Part shown: piece after piece, positions 1-8,294 of the stretch
Layout of the letters: each line of letters starts with the position of its first letter
Numbering within the stretch: position 1 is the stretch's first letter
Assembly: GCA_036506275.1 (NCBI GenBank)
Contig: DASXSB010000019.1
Location: forward strand, 1-43,699
Direction of reading: 5' to 3'
From: DASXSB01 sp036506275
GTDB taxonomy: Bacteria; Methylomirabilota; Methylomirabilia; Rokubacteriales; CSP1-6
DNA length: 43,699 nucleotides
Translations under genes and position numbers: made by a program
The notes under the pieces: model-generated
Seen by the model: only the letters and a program-made list of their open reading frames with translations
Told to the model about the DNA's origin: nothing
The model's database searches: none

Positions 1-558
1 CTCACGCGCAGCCTCCCCGGCGGCTGGAAGCAACGCGTGGCCTTCGGGGCGGCGATCATGCACGAGCCGCGCGTGCTGTTCCTCGACGAGCCCACCTCCG
101 GCGTCGACCCCATCGCGCGCCGGGCGTTCTGGGCCATGATCAACCAGCTCGCGGATCGCGGCACCGCCATCCTCGTCACCACGCACTATCTGGAAGAGGC
201 GGAGCAGTGCAACCGCCTCGGCTTCATGGTCGCCGGCGAGCTCGTCGCGGAGGGCACGCCGAGCGGCGTGAAGGCCGCGCAGGGCGGCCGCGTCCTCGAG
301 ATCCGCGCCGACGCGCCCCAGCGCGCGGTCACCGTTTTGAAGGGCGAGATGGAGCCGTGGCGGGTGTCGCTCTTCGGCGACCGCCTGCACGTGATCGTCG
401 ACGGCGACGCGGCGGCGGCCGCGCGCGCTCTCGACGCCAGGCTGGCCCGTGACGGCATCCGGGTCCTGGACGCGACCGAGCAGGACTACACGCTGGAAGA
501 CGTCTTCCTCGCCATCGCCGAGCGACGCCGCGCCGACGTCACCGTCGCCGCCGCCTGA
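1..558 (+). CDS. ABC exporter ATP-binding protein, YbhF-like (5' end outside window)
   Basis: This is the C-terminal part of an ABC ATPase that powers export through the two permeases that follow; its Walker A region lies before the window. Reading in frame from base 1 gives the signature region LPGGWKQR (Ser of LSGG replaced by Pro, as I recall for the YbhF/RbbA-type exporters), Walker B VLFLDEPTSGVDP and the H-loop region TTHYLEEAE. A C-terminal domain of about 90 residues ends in QDYTLEDVFL, typical of ABC-2 exporter ATPases. The stop is 21 bases before the first permease, which supports an ATPase-permease-permease operon like ybhFSR. The substrate is unknown; hydrophobic drugs are the usual guess. 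Confidence 0.93.
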   Translation, partial: LTRSLPGGWKQRVAFGAAIMHEPRVLFLDEPTSGVDPIARRAFWAMINQLADRGTAILVTTHYLEEAEQCNRLGFMVAGELVAEGTPSGVKAAQGGRVLEIRADAPQRAVTVLKGEMEPWRVSLFGDRLHVIVDGDAAAAARALDARLARDGIRVLDATEQDYTLEDVFLAIAERRRADVTVAAA

Positions 559-579
559 CGGGGCGCCCGGGGGCACGCG

Positions 580-1686
580 ATGCGACGCATCCTCGCCCAG
601 GCTCGCAAGGAGCTCACGCAGCTCGTCCGCGACCGCCTCGCCCTCGCCCTCGCCCTCGTCCTTCCCGTCGGCCTCATCACGCTTCTGGGCACATCGATCT
701 CGCTCACGGTGACCGACATCCCGATCGTCATCCAGGACCTCGACCAGACGCCGCTGTCGCGGCAGTACGCCGACGCCTTCCGCAGCTCGCTCACGTTCCA
801 TGTGATTACCCTGCCGCCCGCGACGTCGCCGGAGAGGATGCTGGCGCGCGGACGGGTGCGCGCGGCGCTCATTATCCCGGCCCACTTCGCGCGCGACATC
901 CGCCGCGGCCGCCCCACGGAGACGCAGATGCTCGTGGACGCCACCGACGGCAACACCGCCCTGCTCACCCGTGGCAACGCCGGCCAGATCAACAACGCCT
1001 TTGCGCGACAGGTCGCTCCCGCCCGTGTCGTCCCCGCCGTCAACACGGCGACACGCCTCTGGTTCAACCCGGGACGGGAGCCGCGGAAGTTCTACGGTCC
1101 CGGATTTCTCGTGCTGGGACTGTCGATCTTTCCCACCGTGCTCGCCGCCCTCGCCATGTCACGCGAGGGCGAGCAGCAGACGATCCTTCAGGTCTACGTC
1201 TCCAGCATCTCCGCCCACGAGTTCCTGCTCGGCAAGATCCTCGCCGGCATGGTGATCGGGCTTGCGCAGTGGGGCCTGGCGGTGGTCCTCATGTTCACGC
1301 TCTTCGGTCTCGGCATCCCGGGCGACCCCACACCGCTGATCGCCGGCAGCGTGCTCTTCCTTTTCTGCGTGGCGAGCTTCGGCTCCCTCGTGGGCGCCGC
1401 CATCCCCAATCAGGCGGCGGCCGTCCAGGCCGTCTCCCTTGGCGGCTTTCTCCTTTCGTTCCTGCTGTCGGGGCTGATCTTTCCCATCGAGAACATCCCC
1501 GCCGGCCTGCGCTGGATCTCGGCCGTGGTTCAAGCCCGCTACTTCGTCGTCATCGTGCGTGATGCCTTTCTCCAGGGCGGCGGGTGGCCGGCCGTATGGT
1601 GGGCGGTGCTCGCCATCGGCGCCATCGGGATCGTCTTTTACGCGCTCGCATGGCGCACCATGCGCCGGATGCAGGTGAAGGCGTGA
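580..1686 (+). CDS. ABC-2 type exporter permease 1 (YbhS/YbhR-like)
   Basis: Membrane permease of 368 residues. One N-terminal helix follows an RKEL-QLVRDR segment, a large extracytoplasmic domain follows (about residues 45-170), and then come five hydrophobic segments (about 180-365). This is the usual ABC2_membrane_3 plan. The end of the gene overlaps the GTG start of the next permease by four bases (GTGA), so the two are almost certainly translationally coupled. Together with the upstream ATPase it should form a heterodimeric efflux pump. Family identity is clear; substrate is not visible from sequence. Confidence 0.92.
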   Translation: MRRILAQARKELTQLVRDRLALALALVLPVGLITLLGTSISLTVTDIPIVIQDLDQTPLSRQYADAFRSSLTFHVITLPPATSPERMLARGRVRAALIIPAHFARDIRRGRPTETQMLVDATDGNTALLTRGNAGQINNAFARQVAPARVVPAVNTATRLWFNPGREPRKFYGPGFLVLGLSIFPTVLAALAMSREGEQQTILQVYVSSISAHEFLLGKILAGMVIGLAQWGLAVVLMFTLFGLGIPGDPTPLIAGSVLFLFCVASFGSLVGAAIPNQAAAVQAVSLGGFLLSFLLSGLIFPIENIPAGLRWISAVVQARYFVVIVRDAFLQGGGWPAVWWAVLAIGAIGIVFYALAWRTMRRMQVKA

Positions 1687-2855
1687 GCAACGGCACGGCG
1701 CCGGACGCAGGCGCAGGGGCAGAGGCAGGCGTGAGCGCGCTCTGGCGCCGGCTGTTCCGGGCTCGCTTCTGGGCGCTCGCGCTCAAGGAGCTCCGCCAGA
1801 TCCGGCGCGACCGGCGCCTGACGATCTCCCTCGTGATCCCGCCCACGCTGCAGGTGCTCCTGTTCGGCTTCGCCCTCGACACGCAGGTCCGCAATCTCAA
1901 GATCGGGTTCGTCGACGAGAGCCGGACGGCGGAGAGCCGCGAGCTGATCTCGACGCTCACCCAGAACGGGACGTTCGACATCGCCGGCACGTACGCCACC
2001 ACGGACGGCCTCGGCCGCGCGCTCGCCCGCGGCCGGCTGCACGTCGGCGTGGTGGTGCCGTACGACTTTGCAAAGCTGCGCGCGCGCGGACAGCCCGCGA
2101 CCGTGCAGGTGCTGCTCAACGCCTCCAACGCCAACACGGCGCAAATCGCCCAGGGCTACGTCGAGGGCGCGGTGGCATCGCTCAACCGCCAGCGCGACGG
2201 CCGGCGCGCGGCCCCCATCGAGCTCCGGCCCGCTTTTCTCTACAACCCGGGATTGGTGAGCGCGTGGTTCATCGTGACCGGCGTCTTCGGCACCCTCATC
2301 ATCCTCAACGGCTCGCTGGTGTCGGCGGCCACGATGATCCGCGAGAAGGAGCGGGGGACGGTGGAGCAGCTCCTGATGACGCCGGCAAGCGCGCTGGAGG
2401 TGGTGGCGGCGAAGATGGTGCCGCTCTTCGTGCTCCTGATGGCGATGGTCCTGCTGGTGCTGGCGGTGGCACGTCTCGTCTTCCACGTCCCCTTCCGCGG
2501 CAATCCGCTCCTCGCCCTCTCCGCCTGCGCGTGCTGCGTGTTGACGGGGATCGGCCTCGGGACGTTCATCTCGACGTTCGCGCGGTCCGCGAATCAGACC
2601 CAGCTCATCGGCTTCTTCGTGAACCCGCCCCTCGCCATGCTCTCGGGAGGCTTGACGCCGATCGAGGCGATGCCGAAGTGGGTGCAGCCGCTCACGCTGT
2701 TCAACCCCATCGCCCACTTCGCGATCATCGCGCGCAGCGTGCTCATCAAGGGCGCCACCCTCGACGTCGTCTACCCGAACCTGCTCGCGCTCATCGCGCT
2801 CGCGAGCCTCCTCGTGGGCGTGAGCGCGTGGCGGTTCCGGAAGCAGCTCGGTTAG
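1683..2855 (+). CDS. ABC-2 type exporter permease 2 (YbhR-like)
   Basis: Second permease, 390 residues from a GTG at 1683 that overlaps the previous stop; an upstream in-frame ATG lies inside the preceding gene and is less likely. It has the same architecture as permease 1: an ALKELRQIRRDRR cytoplasmic elbow, a first helix, a long periplasmic loop (about residues 70-190), then a five- to six-helix bundle containing the IREKERGTVEQLLMTP segment characteristic of ABC-2 exporters. Paralogous to permease 1. The stop lies only 8 bases from the stop of the convergent regulator gene, and no obvious terminator hairpin fits between them. Confidence 0.92.
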   Translation: MSNGTAPDAGAGAEAGVSALWRRLFRARFWALALKELRQIRRDRRLTISLVIPPTLQVLLFGFALDTQVRNLKIGFVDESRTAESRELISTLTQNGTFDIAGTYATTDGLGRALARGRLHVGVVVPYDFAKLRARGQPATVQVLLNASNANTAQIAQGYVEGAVASLNRQRDGRRAAPIELRPAFLYNPGLVSAWFIVTGVFGTLIILNGSLVSAATMIREKERGTVEQLLMTPASALEVVAAKMVPLFVLLMAMVLLVLAVARLVFHVPFRGNPLLALSACACCVLTGIGLGTFISTFARSANQTQLIGFFVNPPLAMLSGGLTPIEAMPKWVQPLTLFNPIAHFAIIARSVLIKGATLDVVYPNLLALIALASLLVGVSAWRFRKQLG

Positions 2856-2863
2856 CCGCGCGC

Positions 2864-4252
2864 TCAGCCCTGACGGCGGCGCAGCATCTGCTGCAGGCTC
2901 TGGCGGGTGAGGCCGAGGCGCTCGGCGGCGCGCGTCTTGGAGCCGCATTCGCGCAGGGCGTCCTCGATCATCCGACGCTTCAGCTCCTCGATGGCCTCGT
3001 TGAGCGTCGGCGCCGACGGCGGGGCGCCCCCGTCGCGGATGCGAGGGGACAGATGCTCGAGGCCGATGGGCTTGCCGTCCTCGGCGAGGGCGACCGCGCG
3101 CTCGATCTCGTTCTCGAGCTCGCGCACGTTCCCCGGGAACGGGTAGGCCCGCAGCGCGCGCACGGCCTCCGGGGTGAGGGAAGGGATGGCCCGCCGCGCG
3201 CGCTCGCGATGGACGCGCAAGAAGTGGTCGGCGAGGGCGGGGATGTCGCTGCTGCGCTCGCGTAGCGGCGGCAGCGTGACCGGGAACACGTTGAGTCGGT
3301 AGTAGAGATCGCGGCGGAAGGCGCCGTGCTCCACCTGGGCCTCGAGGTCGGCGTTGGTGGCGGCGATGACGCGCACGTCGACCTTGCGCACGCCCGACTC
3401 GCCCACCCGCCGCACCTCGCCTTCCTGCAGCACCCGCAGCAAGCGTAGCTGGGTGGCGGGCGTCATCTCGCCCACCTCGTCGAGGAGGATGGTGCCGCGG
3501 TGGGCCTCCTCGAAGAGGCCGCGCCGTTCCGCGGTGGCGCCCGTGAAGGCGCCGCGGGCGTGACCGAACAGCTCGGACTCCAGCAGCGACTCCGGAAGGG
3601 CGCCGCAATTCTGGGCCACGAAACGGGCATCGCGCCGCGGACCGTTTTCATGGATGAGCCGGGCGAAGAGCTCCTTGCCCGTGCCCGTCTCCCCGCGGAG
3701 CAGCACGGTCGTGTTCGAATCGACCACTCGCCGCACGAGCGCGACCGTCTCCCGGAGACCGCTCTGGGCCCCGATGAGGCGGTCGAAGGCGAGGGGACGG
3801 GCGCGCGTGTCGGCGACCTCGCGCCGAAGCGCGTTGTAGGCCAGCTCCAGCTCGTCCTTGAGGCGCGCGTTCTCGCGCACGAGCTCGTAGCGCTCGGCGG
3901 CGCGACGGACGACCAGCAACAGCTCGCTCGGGTCCCACGGTTTGGGCAGGAAGTGGTAGATGCGGGCGGTGTTGATGGCGTCCATCAGGCTGTCGACGTC
4001 GGTGTAGGCGGTGAGCACGATCCGCAGCGCGTCGGGAGCCACCTCGTGACTGCGGCGCAGCAGCTCCACTCCCGTCATCCCCGGCATCCGGTAATCGGTG
4101 ACGATGACGGCGACGTCTTCGCGGCGGAGCAGCTCGAGAGCGGCCTCGCCCCCGCCCGCGCGCAACACGCGGAAATCGGTGGCGAGCACGGCTTCCAGCG
4201 AATCGAGGACGCGCGGCTCGTCGTCGACGACGAGCACGGTGTGTTGCTCCAT
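2864..4252 (-). CDS. Sigma-54-dependent response regulator, NtrC family
   Basis: 462-residue activator with three modules. The receiver domain (about 1-120) has phospho-acceptor D53 in VTDYRMPG. The AAA+ domain (about 150-375) has Walker A GETGTGKE, the sigma-54 contact loop GAFTGA and Walker B ILLDEVGEM. A Fis-type helix-turn-helix lies at about 415-460. It should activate sigma-54 promoters when phosphorylated, probably by the kinase two genes upstream. Start chosen at the ATG at 4252, preceded by GGAGG at six bases; a longer frame to 4297 would overlap the upstream gene. It ends the long minus-strand run whose first gene carries a -24/-12 sequence. Confidence 0.95.
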   Translation of the reverse strand: MEQHTVLVVDDEPRVLDSLEAVLATDFRVLRAGGGEAALELLRREDVAVIVTDYRMPGMTGVELLRRSHEVAPDALRIVLTAYTDVDSLMDAINTARIYHFLPKPWDPSELLLVVRRAAERYELVRENARLKDELELAYNALRREVADTRARPLAFDRLIGAQSGLRETVALVRRVVDSNTTVLLRGETGTGKELFARLIHENGPRRDARFVAQNCGALPESLLESELFGHARGAFTGATAERRGLFEEAHRGTILLDEVGEMTPATQLRLLRVLQEGEVRRVGESGVRKVDVRVIAATNADLEAQVEHGAFRRDLYYRLNVFPVTLPPLRERSSDIPALADHFLRVHRERARRAIPSLTPEAVRALRAYPFPGNVRELENEIERAVALAEDGKPIGLEHLSPRIRDGGAPPSAPTLNEAIEELKRRMIEDALRECGSKTRAAERLGLTRQSLQQMLRRRQG

Positions 4253-4293
4253 CGGTCCTCCCGGCGGCGGCGTCTCTCTCGAAGGAGACGCGC

Positions 4294-5463
4294 TCACGCG
4301 GGTTGGACTTCCGGCGCCGTCTCCTTGCGGCCGACGATCTCGTAGAGGGCGGTGCGCACCTTGATGCCCTTGAGCTTGGGCCTCCCGAGCTCGCGGTAAC
4401 GCACGCGGTCGCTCACCTGCTTGAACGTCTCCTCGCCGGCGATGATATGCGCATCATACAGGCGTGTCATGCGCTGGATGCGCGCGGCCGCGATCATCGG
4501 CCGCCCCACCACGATCAGCTCGCGCCGGCGCTCGGACCCGATGGTGCCCGCCATGACCTGGCCCGAGCTGAGCCCTATCCCGATGTCGAAGGTGGGCAAC
4601 CCCGCCGCCGTCCAGCGCGCGCGCAGGCGCTCCATCCCCGCGATCATGTCGAGGGCCGCCTCCACCGCACGGGGGGCGGCGTCGGTCTCGCCGTCGAGCA
4701 CGCCGAAGAGGGCCACGATCTCGTCTCCGATGAGCTGCTCCACCGTCCCCAGTCGCTCGAAGATGACGTCGATCATGGCCGTGAAATACTCGTCGAGGAG
4801 CTTGATCATGACCGGCGCGCGCGTGGTCTCGATGAGACGCGTGAACCGCCGGATGTCCGCGAACAGGACCGTCGCCTCCCGCCAGCCGCCCGGCAGCTCG
4901 ATGAGGGTCGGGTTCGCCACCGCGAGATCCACGAGGCGAGGCGAGACGTAGCGCTGGAGGTTCGCGCGCAGCGCCGCTTCGCGGACGACGTCGTCCTGCG
5001 CGGCGCGGAGCCGGGCCAGCGCCTGCTCGAGATCGGCGTTGCGCGCCTCCAGATCCCGCACGAGGCGCTCCCGCTCGCGCACGAGGCGATGGCGCTCCAC
5101 GCCGCCGCGGACGACGTGCAGCAGCTCCTTGGGGTCCCACGGCTTCAGGAGGAAGTGGTAGATGTTGGCCGCGTTGATCGACTCCATGAGGGCATCGGCG
5201 TCGGTGAACGCGGTCAACAAGATCCGCACGGTGTCGGGAGCGATGTCGCGCGCGTGCGCGAGCAGCTCCGTCCCGAGCATGCCGGGCATGCGCTGGTCGC
5301 TGATCATGACGGCCGGCCGCGTCTCTCCGAGGATGCGCAGCGCGTCCTGGGGACGGTCGGTACGCAGCACCTCGTACTCCATGCCGAGGAGGGCTTCGAG
5401 GGAGTCGAGCACGCGTACCTCGTCGTCGACGAGGAGGACCGTGGCCTGGTCGGCCGGCGTCAT
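4294..5463 (-). CDS. Response regulator with class III nucleotidyl cyclase domain
   Basis: 389 residues: receiver domain (about 1-122, phospho-acceptor D56 in MISDQRMPG), a coiled-coil linker (about 125-165) and a class III cyclase domain (about 200-375). The metal-binding aspartates are present (FADIRRF and IGDE). The purine-recognition Lys before GD is Gln, and the Asn of the VNxAAR motif is replaced (MIAAAR), so catalysis or substrate choice may be altered. Its receiver closely resembles that of the next gene: both end in IYHFL-KPWDP-ELL. It overlaps the kinase stop by four bases (ATGA), so it is probably phosphorylated by that kinase. Confidence 0.9.
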   Translation of the reverse strand: MTPADQATVLLVDDEVRVLDSLEALLGMEYEVLRTDRPQDALRILGETRPAVMISDQRMPGMLGTELLAHARDIAPDTVRILLTAFTDADALMESINAANIYHFLLKPWDPKELLHVVRGGVERHRLVRERERLVRDLEARNADLEQALARLRAAQDDVVREAALRANLQRYVSPRLVDLAVANPTLIELPGGWREATVLFADIRRFTRLIETTRAPVMIKLLDEYFTAMIDVIFERLGTVEQLIGDEIVALFGVLDGETDAAPRAVEAALDMIAGMERLRARWTAAGLPTFDIGIGLSSGQVMAGTIGSERRRELIVVGRPMIAAARIQRMTRLYDAHIIAGEETFKQVSDRVRYRELGRPKLKGIKVRTALYEIVGRKETAPEVQPA

Positions 5464-7706
5464 TTCACAGCTCGCGTGAGGGGAAGCCGCACGGTAAAGC
5501 GGGCGCCGCCGCCGGCCGGGCTTTCCACGGACAGCTCACCGCCGTGCTTCTTGACGATCTCGTAGCTGATGGAGAGCCCGAGCCCCGTACCCTCGCCCAC
5601 CGGCTTCGTCGTGAAGAACGGATCGAACACCTTGCCGATCACGTCGGCGGAAATCCCGGGCCCCGTGTCGGCGATGACCACGACCGCGAAGCTGTCCTCC
5701 GCCCGCGTCTCGATGGTGATGACACCCGGTCCCGTGATGGCCTGGGCCGCGTTGGCGAGGAGATTCAAGAAGACCTGGTCGATCTGGGAACGGATGCACT
5801 CCACCGCCGGCAGCGCGCCGAGCTTGCGCTCGACGACCACGCGGTCCTTGAGCAGATGGTTCAAGAGAGTCAGGCTCGACTCGATCTCCTCGTGGAGGTC
5901 GACGGCCTGCCACACCTCGTCCTGCCCGCGCGCGAACACGCGCAGGTCGCGGACGATCTTGCGGCTCCGCTCGGCGCCCTCGCGGATGCCCTGGATCATG
6001 GAGTCGAGGTACTTGAGGGCGTAGTCGATCTTCAGCGTCTTCCACTGCTCGCCCACCCGCGCTGCCTCCGCGTCGGGCAGGGCCGCCCCTCGATAGACGT
6101 CGAGCATCGCGCGCAGACGCTTCACGAAGTCCTCGAGCGTGGTCACGTTGGAGAAGACGAAGCCGATGGGATTGTTCAGCTCGTGTGCCACCCCCGCCAC
6201 CAGTTGCCCCACCGACGCCATCTTCTCGCGCTGGATGAGCTGCATCTGCGTCACTTGCAGGTCCCGGTACGCCGCCTGCAGCTCGTCGTTGGCGCTGCGG
6301 AGCTGCTCCGTGCGCACGCGCACCTTGTCTTCGAGCCCACGCGTGAGGTCCTCGATCGTCTGGAAGCTCTCCGCCCGGTCCACGGCGAGTGCGACGTGGT
6401 TGGCCACCGCCGACAGCAGCTCCACGTCGGCCTCCGCGAAGCGCCCGGGCTCGCGCGCGACCACGTTGAGGACGCCGAAGATCCGATCCTTGACGCGGAG
6501 GGCGACGGCGACGAAGGAGCGGACGCCGAGGGCGTGCGCGGTCGGGAGGTGAACGGGCGCCGTCGTCGCCTGCACGTCGTTGACGATGATGGGCAGTCCC
6601 GTCCGGGCCACGCGGCTGTTCACGCTCGTGTCGGTGTCGAGCGGGAACTCGACGTGGTCGAGGGCGGGGGGGGCGCCGTCGCGGGTGGCCCGGCGGTGGA
6701 TGCGCAGCACGCGGCGGGCGTCGTCGACCAGGAAGATGTTGGCGGCCTCGAAGCGCATGCGGTGCACGAGACGATCGAGCGCTTGCTCGTAGATCTTCTC
6801 CACGTCGAGGGTGGCGTTGATGGCCGCGCTCAAGTCGATCAACAGCGAGAGCTGCTCGATCTTGGTCTCGAGGTCGCGGAACTTCTTTTCCAGCTCGCTG
6901 GCGGAGTGGAGGATCTCCTCGCTCTGGATATCGCGGAGGCGCTGGGTCTCCCGGCGACGATGCGATTCCCGCCAGGCGAGGCCGAGGGCGGCGCCGGTCA
7001 TGATCGGCAGCGCGGTCAGGAGCGCGCCCTCCACGTTCGAGGCGAGCTGTCCGGCCGCCCACATCGCGCTCGCGATGCCGCCGGCGGTGGCGCCGGCGAG
7101 CGTGGCCCCCCAGAAGCGCGCGCCGATGGGCGGATTCTTCCAGCGGAGGTCCCAGAGGCACGCGGGCGCCCCCTGCGCCGCGCACTCCCGCTCGTGCACG
7201 ATCGCGCGCGGCAACCCCCAGTTGGTGGGATAGCGCTCGATGCCGACCTTGACCTCCTCGCACAGCCACTTCGGCATGAAGCACCCGGGCGCCAGGTCGA
7301 GCCGGAAGCGCGCCCGCGCGCGGTGCATCTCGACCACGCGCATGGTGAACGTGCGGTTGATGTGCCGGTAGAGGGATTCGACCTTCTCGTAGATCGCGCG
7401 CGGGCTCCCGAGGCCCATCGTGTAGCTGCCGATGTAGGATCGCTCCTCGTGCGTGGGCTTCCAGTCCATGAGGTACTCGCCGAAGCGGCGCGCCCACCTG
7501 ACCTCGTCCGTCTCGCCCATGATGTCCATCGCGAGACGGGCGAGGCCGTCGGCGACGGGGAGCGGCAGCCAGTTGTGGTCGGCGATCAGGTACTCGCGGC
7601 TCCGCCCGGCCGCGGCCAGGATCGCCGCCACCCCCTTCTCGCCGACCTCTTGCTCCACGAAGGGAATGAGCACCTTCGTGAAGATGCAGTTGACCTCTCC
7701 CGGCAT
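5460..7706 (-). CDS. Sensor histidine kinase with V4R-like, membrane and GAF regions
   Basis: 748 residues. The N-terminal about 190 residues form a sensory region ending in a C-x5-C-x-W pattern (ECAAQGAPACLW) that looks like the V4R fold. A two-helix hydrophobic segment (about 200-245), a charged coil, a GAF domain (about 285-440) and a second coiled coil follow. The kinase core has the H-box VAGVAHELNNP (His is the phospho-acceptor), N-box LNLLANAAQA, and G-boxes DTGPGIS and GTGLGLS. The ligand is unknown. It overlaps the receiver-cyclase gene downstream by four bases and starts three bases after the OsmC gene, so it belongs to this operon. Confidence 0.92.
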   Translation of the reverse strand: MPGEVNCIFTKVLIPFVEQEVGEKGVAAILAAAGRSREYLIADHNWLPLPVADGLARLAMDIMGETDEVRWARRFGEYLMDWKPTHEERSYIGSYTMGLGSPRAIYEKVESLYRHINRTFTMRVVEMHRARARFRLDLAPGCFMPKWLCEEVKVGIERYPTNWGLPRAIVHERECAAQGAPACLWDLRWKNPPIGARFWGATLAGATAGGIASAMWAAGQLASNVEGALLTALPIMTGAALGLAWRESHRRRETQRLRDIQSEEILHSASELEKKFRDLETKIEQLSLLIDLSAAINATLDVEKIYEQALDRLVHRMRFEAANIFLVDDARRVLRIHRRATRDGAPPALDHVEFPLDTDTSVNSRVARTGLPIIVNDVQATTAPVHLPTAHALGVRSFVAVALRVKDRIFGVLNVVAREPGRFAEADVELLSAVANHVALAVDRAESFQTIEDLTRGLEDKVRVRTEQLRSANDELQAAYRDLQVTQMQLIQREKMASVGQLVAGVAHELNNPIGFVFSNVTTLEDFVKRLRAMLDVYRGAALPDAEAARVGEQWKTLKIDYALKYLDSMIQGIREGAERSRKIVRDLRVFARGQDEVWQAVDLHEEIESSLTLLNHLLKDRVVVERKLGALPAVECIRSQIDQVFLNLLANAAQAITGPGVITIETRAEDSFAVVVIADTGPGISADVIGKVFDPFFTTKPVGEGTGLGLSISYEIVKKHGGELSVESPAGGGARFTVRLPLTRAVK

Positions 7707-7709
7707 CGC

Positions 7710-8279
7710 CTACCGGGGCTTGTACACGAGCTTCGATGTGATGTTGACGGGATTGGCGATGGTGTCGCGCACGGGCGACTTGCGGTCGATCGTCTCCTTG
7801 CACTTGCGAACCTGCTCTTCCGACGCCGGGCTCTGGATGGTGACGGTGTAGCGGATATCCGTCACGCCGTTGCGCACGGTCTTGTCGTGGCCGAGCATGC
7901 CGCGCGCGTCGACGTCCGCCTCCAGCTCCAGGTCGATGGCGTCGATGGGCACGCCGAACATCTCCGCATTGGTCGCGATGCCGGCCGTCACGCAGCCCGC
8001 GAGCGCGGAGAGCAGCACCTCCACCGGTTGGGGAGCGTTGTCCACGCCGCCGAGGAAGGGCGGCTCATCGACCGTGATCGTGAAGCGTCGCGTGGGCGCG
8101 GCCATCTCGGCGCCGCCGCCGGCGGCGGTGATCCGGCCGATGGAGACCTGCGTCTTGGTGCCGCGCTGCCACGTCGACTTCGCGTAGAAGCCGCACTTGC
8201 CGATGGCGGGGTTCTGGCGGACGGCGGCGTCGACCTTCTTGATCTCCTCGAGGTTCACGTCGTTGAGTCGGTCGGCCAT
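7710..8279 (-). CDS. OsmC/Ohr family protein lacking the usual second cysteine
   Basis: 189 residues, longer at the N-terminus than classical OsmC (about 140). The peroxidatic-type Cys is present (C96 in SALAGCVT). The second redox Cys of the canonical CPV motif is Ser (S168 in KSPVRDT). A Cys at 160 (VRKCKE) lies on the preceding helix. OsmC/Ohr enzymes reduce organic hydroperoxides in the cytoplasm with a Cys pair; this variant resembles uncharacterised OsmC subfamilies and may use a different mechanism. Upstream and downstream gaps are 15 and 3 bases, placing it inside the operon with the glycosyltransferase fusions and the kinase. Confidence 0.85.
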   Translation of the reverse strand: MADRLNDVNLEEIKKVDAAVRQNPAIGKCGFYAKSTWQRGTKTQVSIGRITAAGGGAEMAAPTRRFTITVDEPPFLGGVDNAPQPVEVLLSALAGCVTAGIATNAEMFGVPIDAIDLELEADVDARGMLGHDKTVRNGVTDIRYTVTIQSPASEEQVRKCKETIDRKSPVRDTIANPVNITSKLVYKPR

Positions 8280-8294
8280 GGTCGTTCTCCTCTT

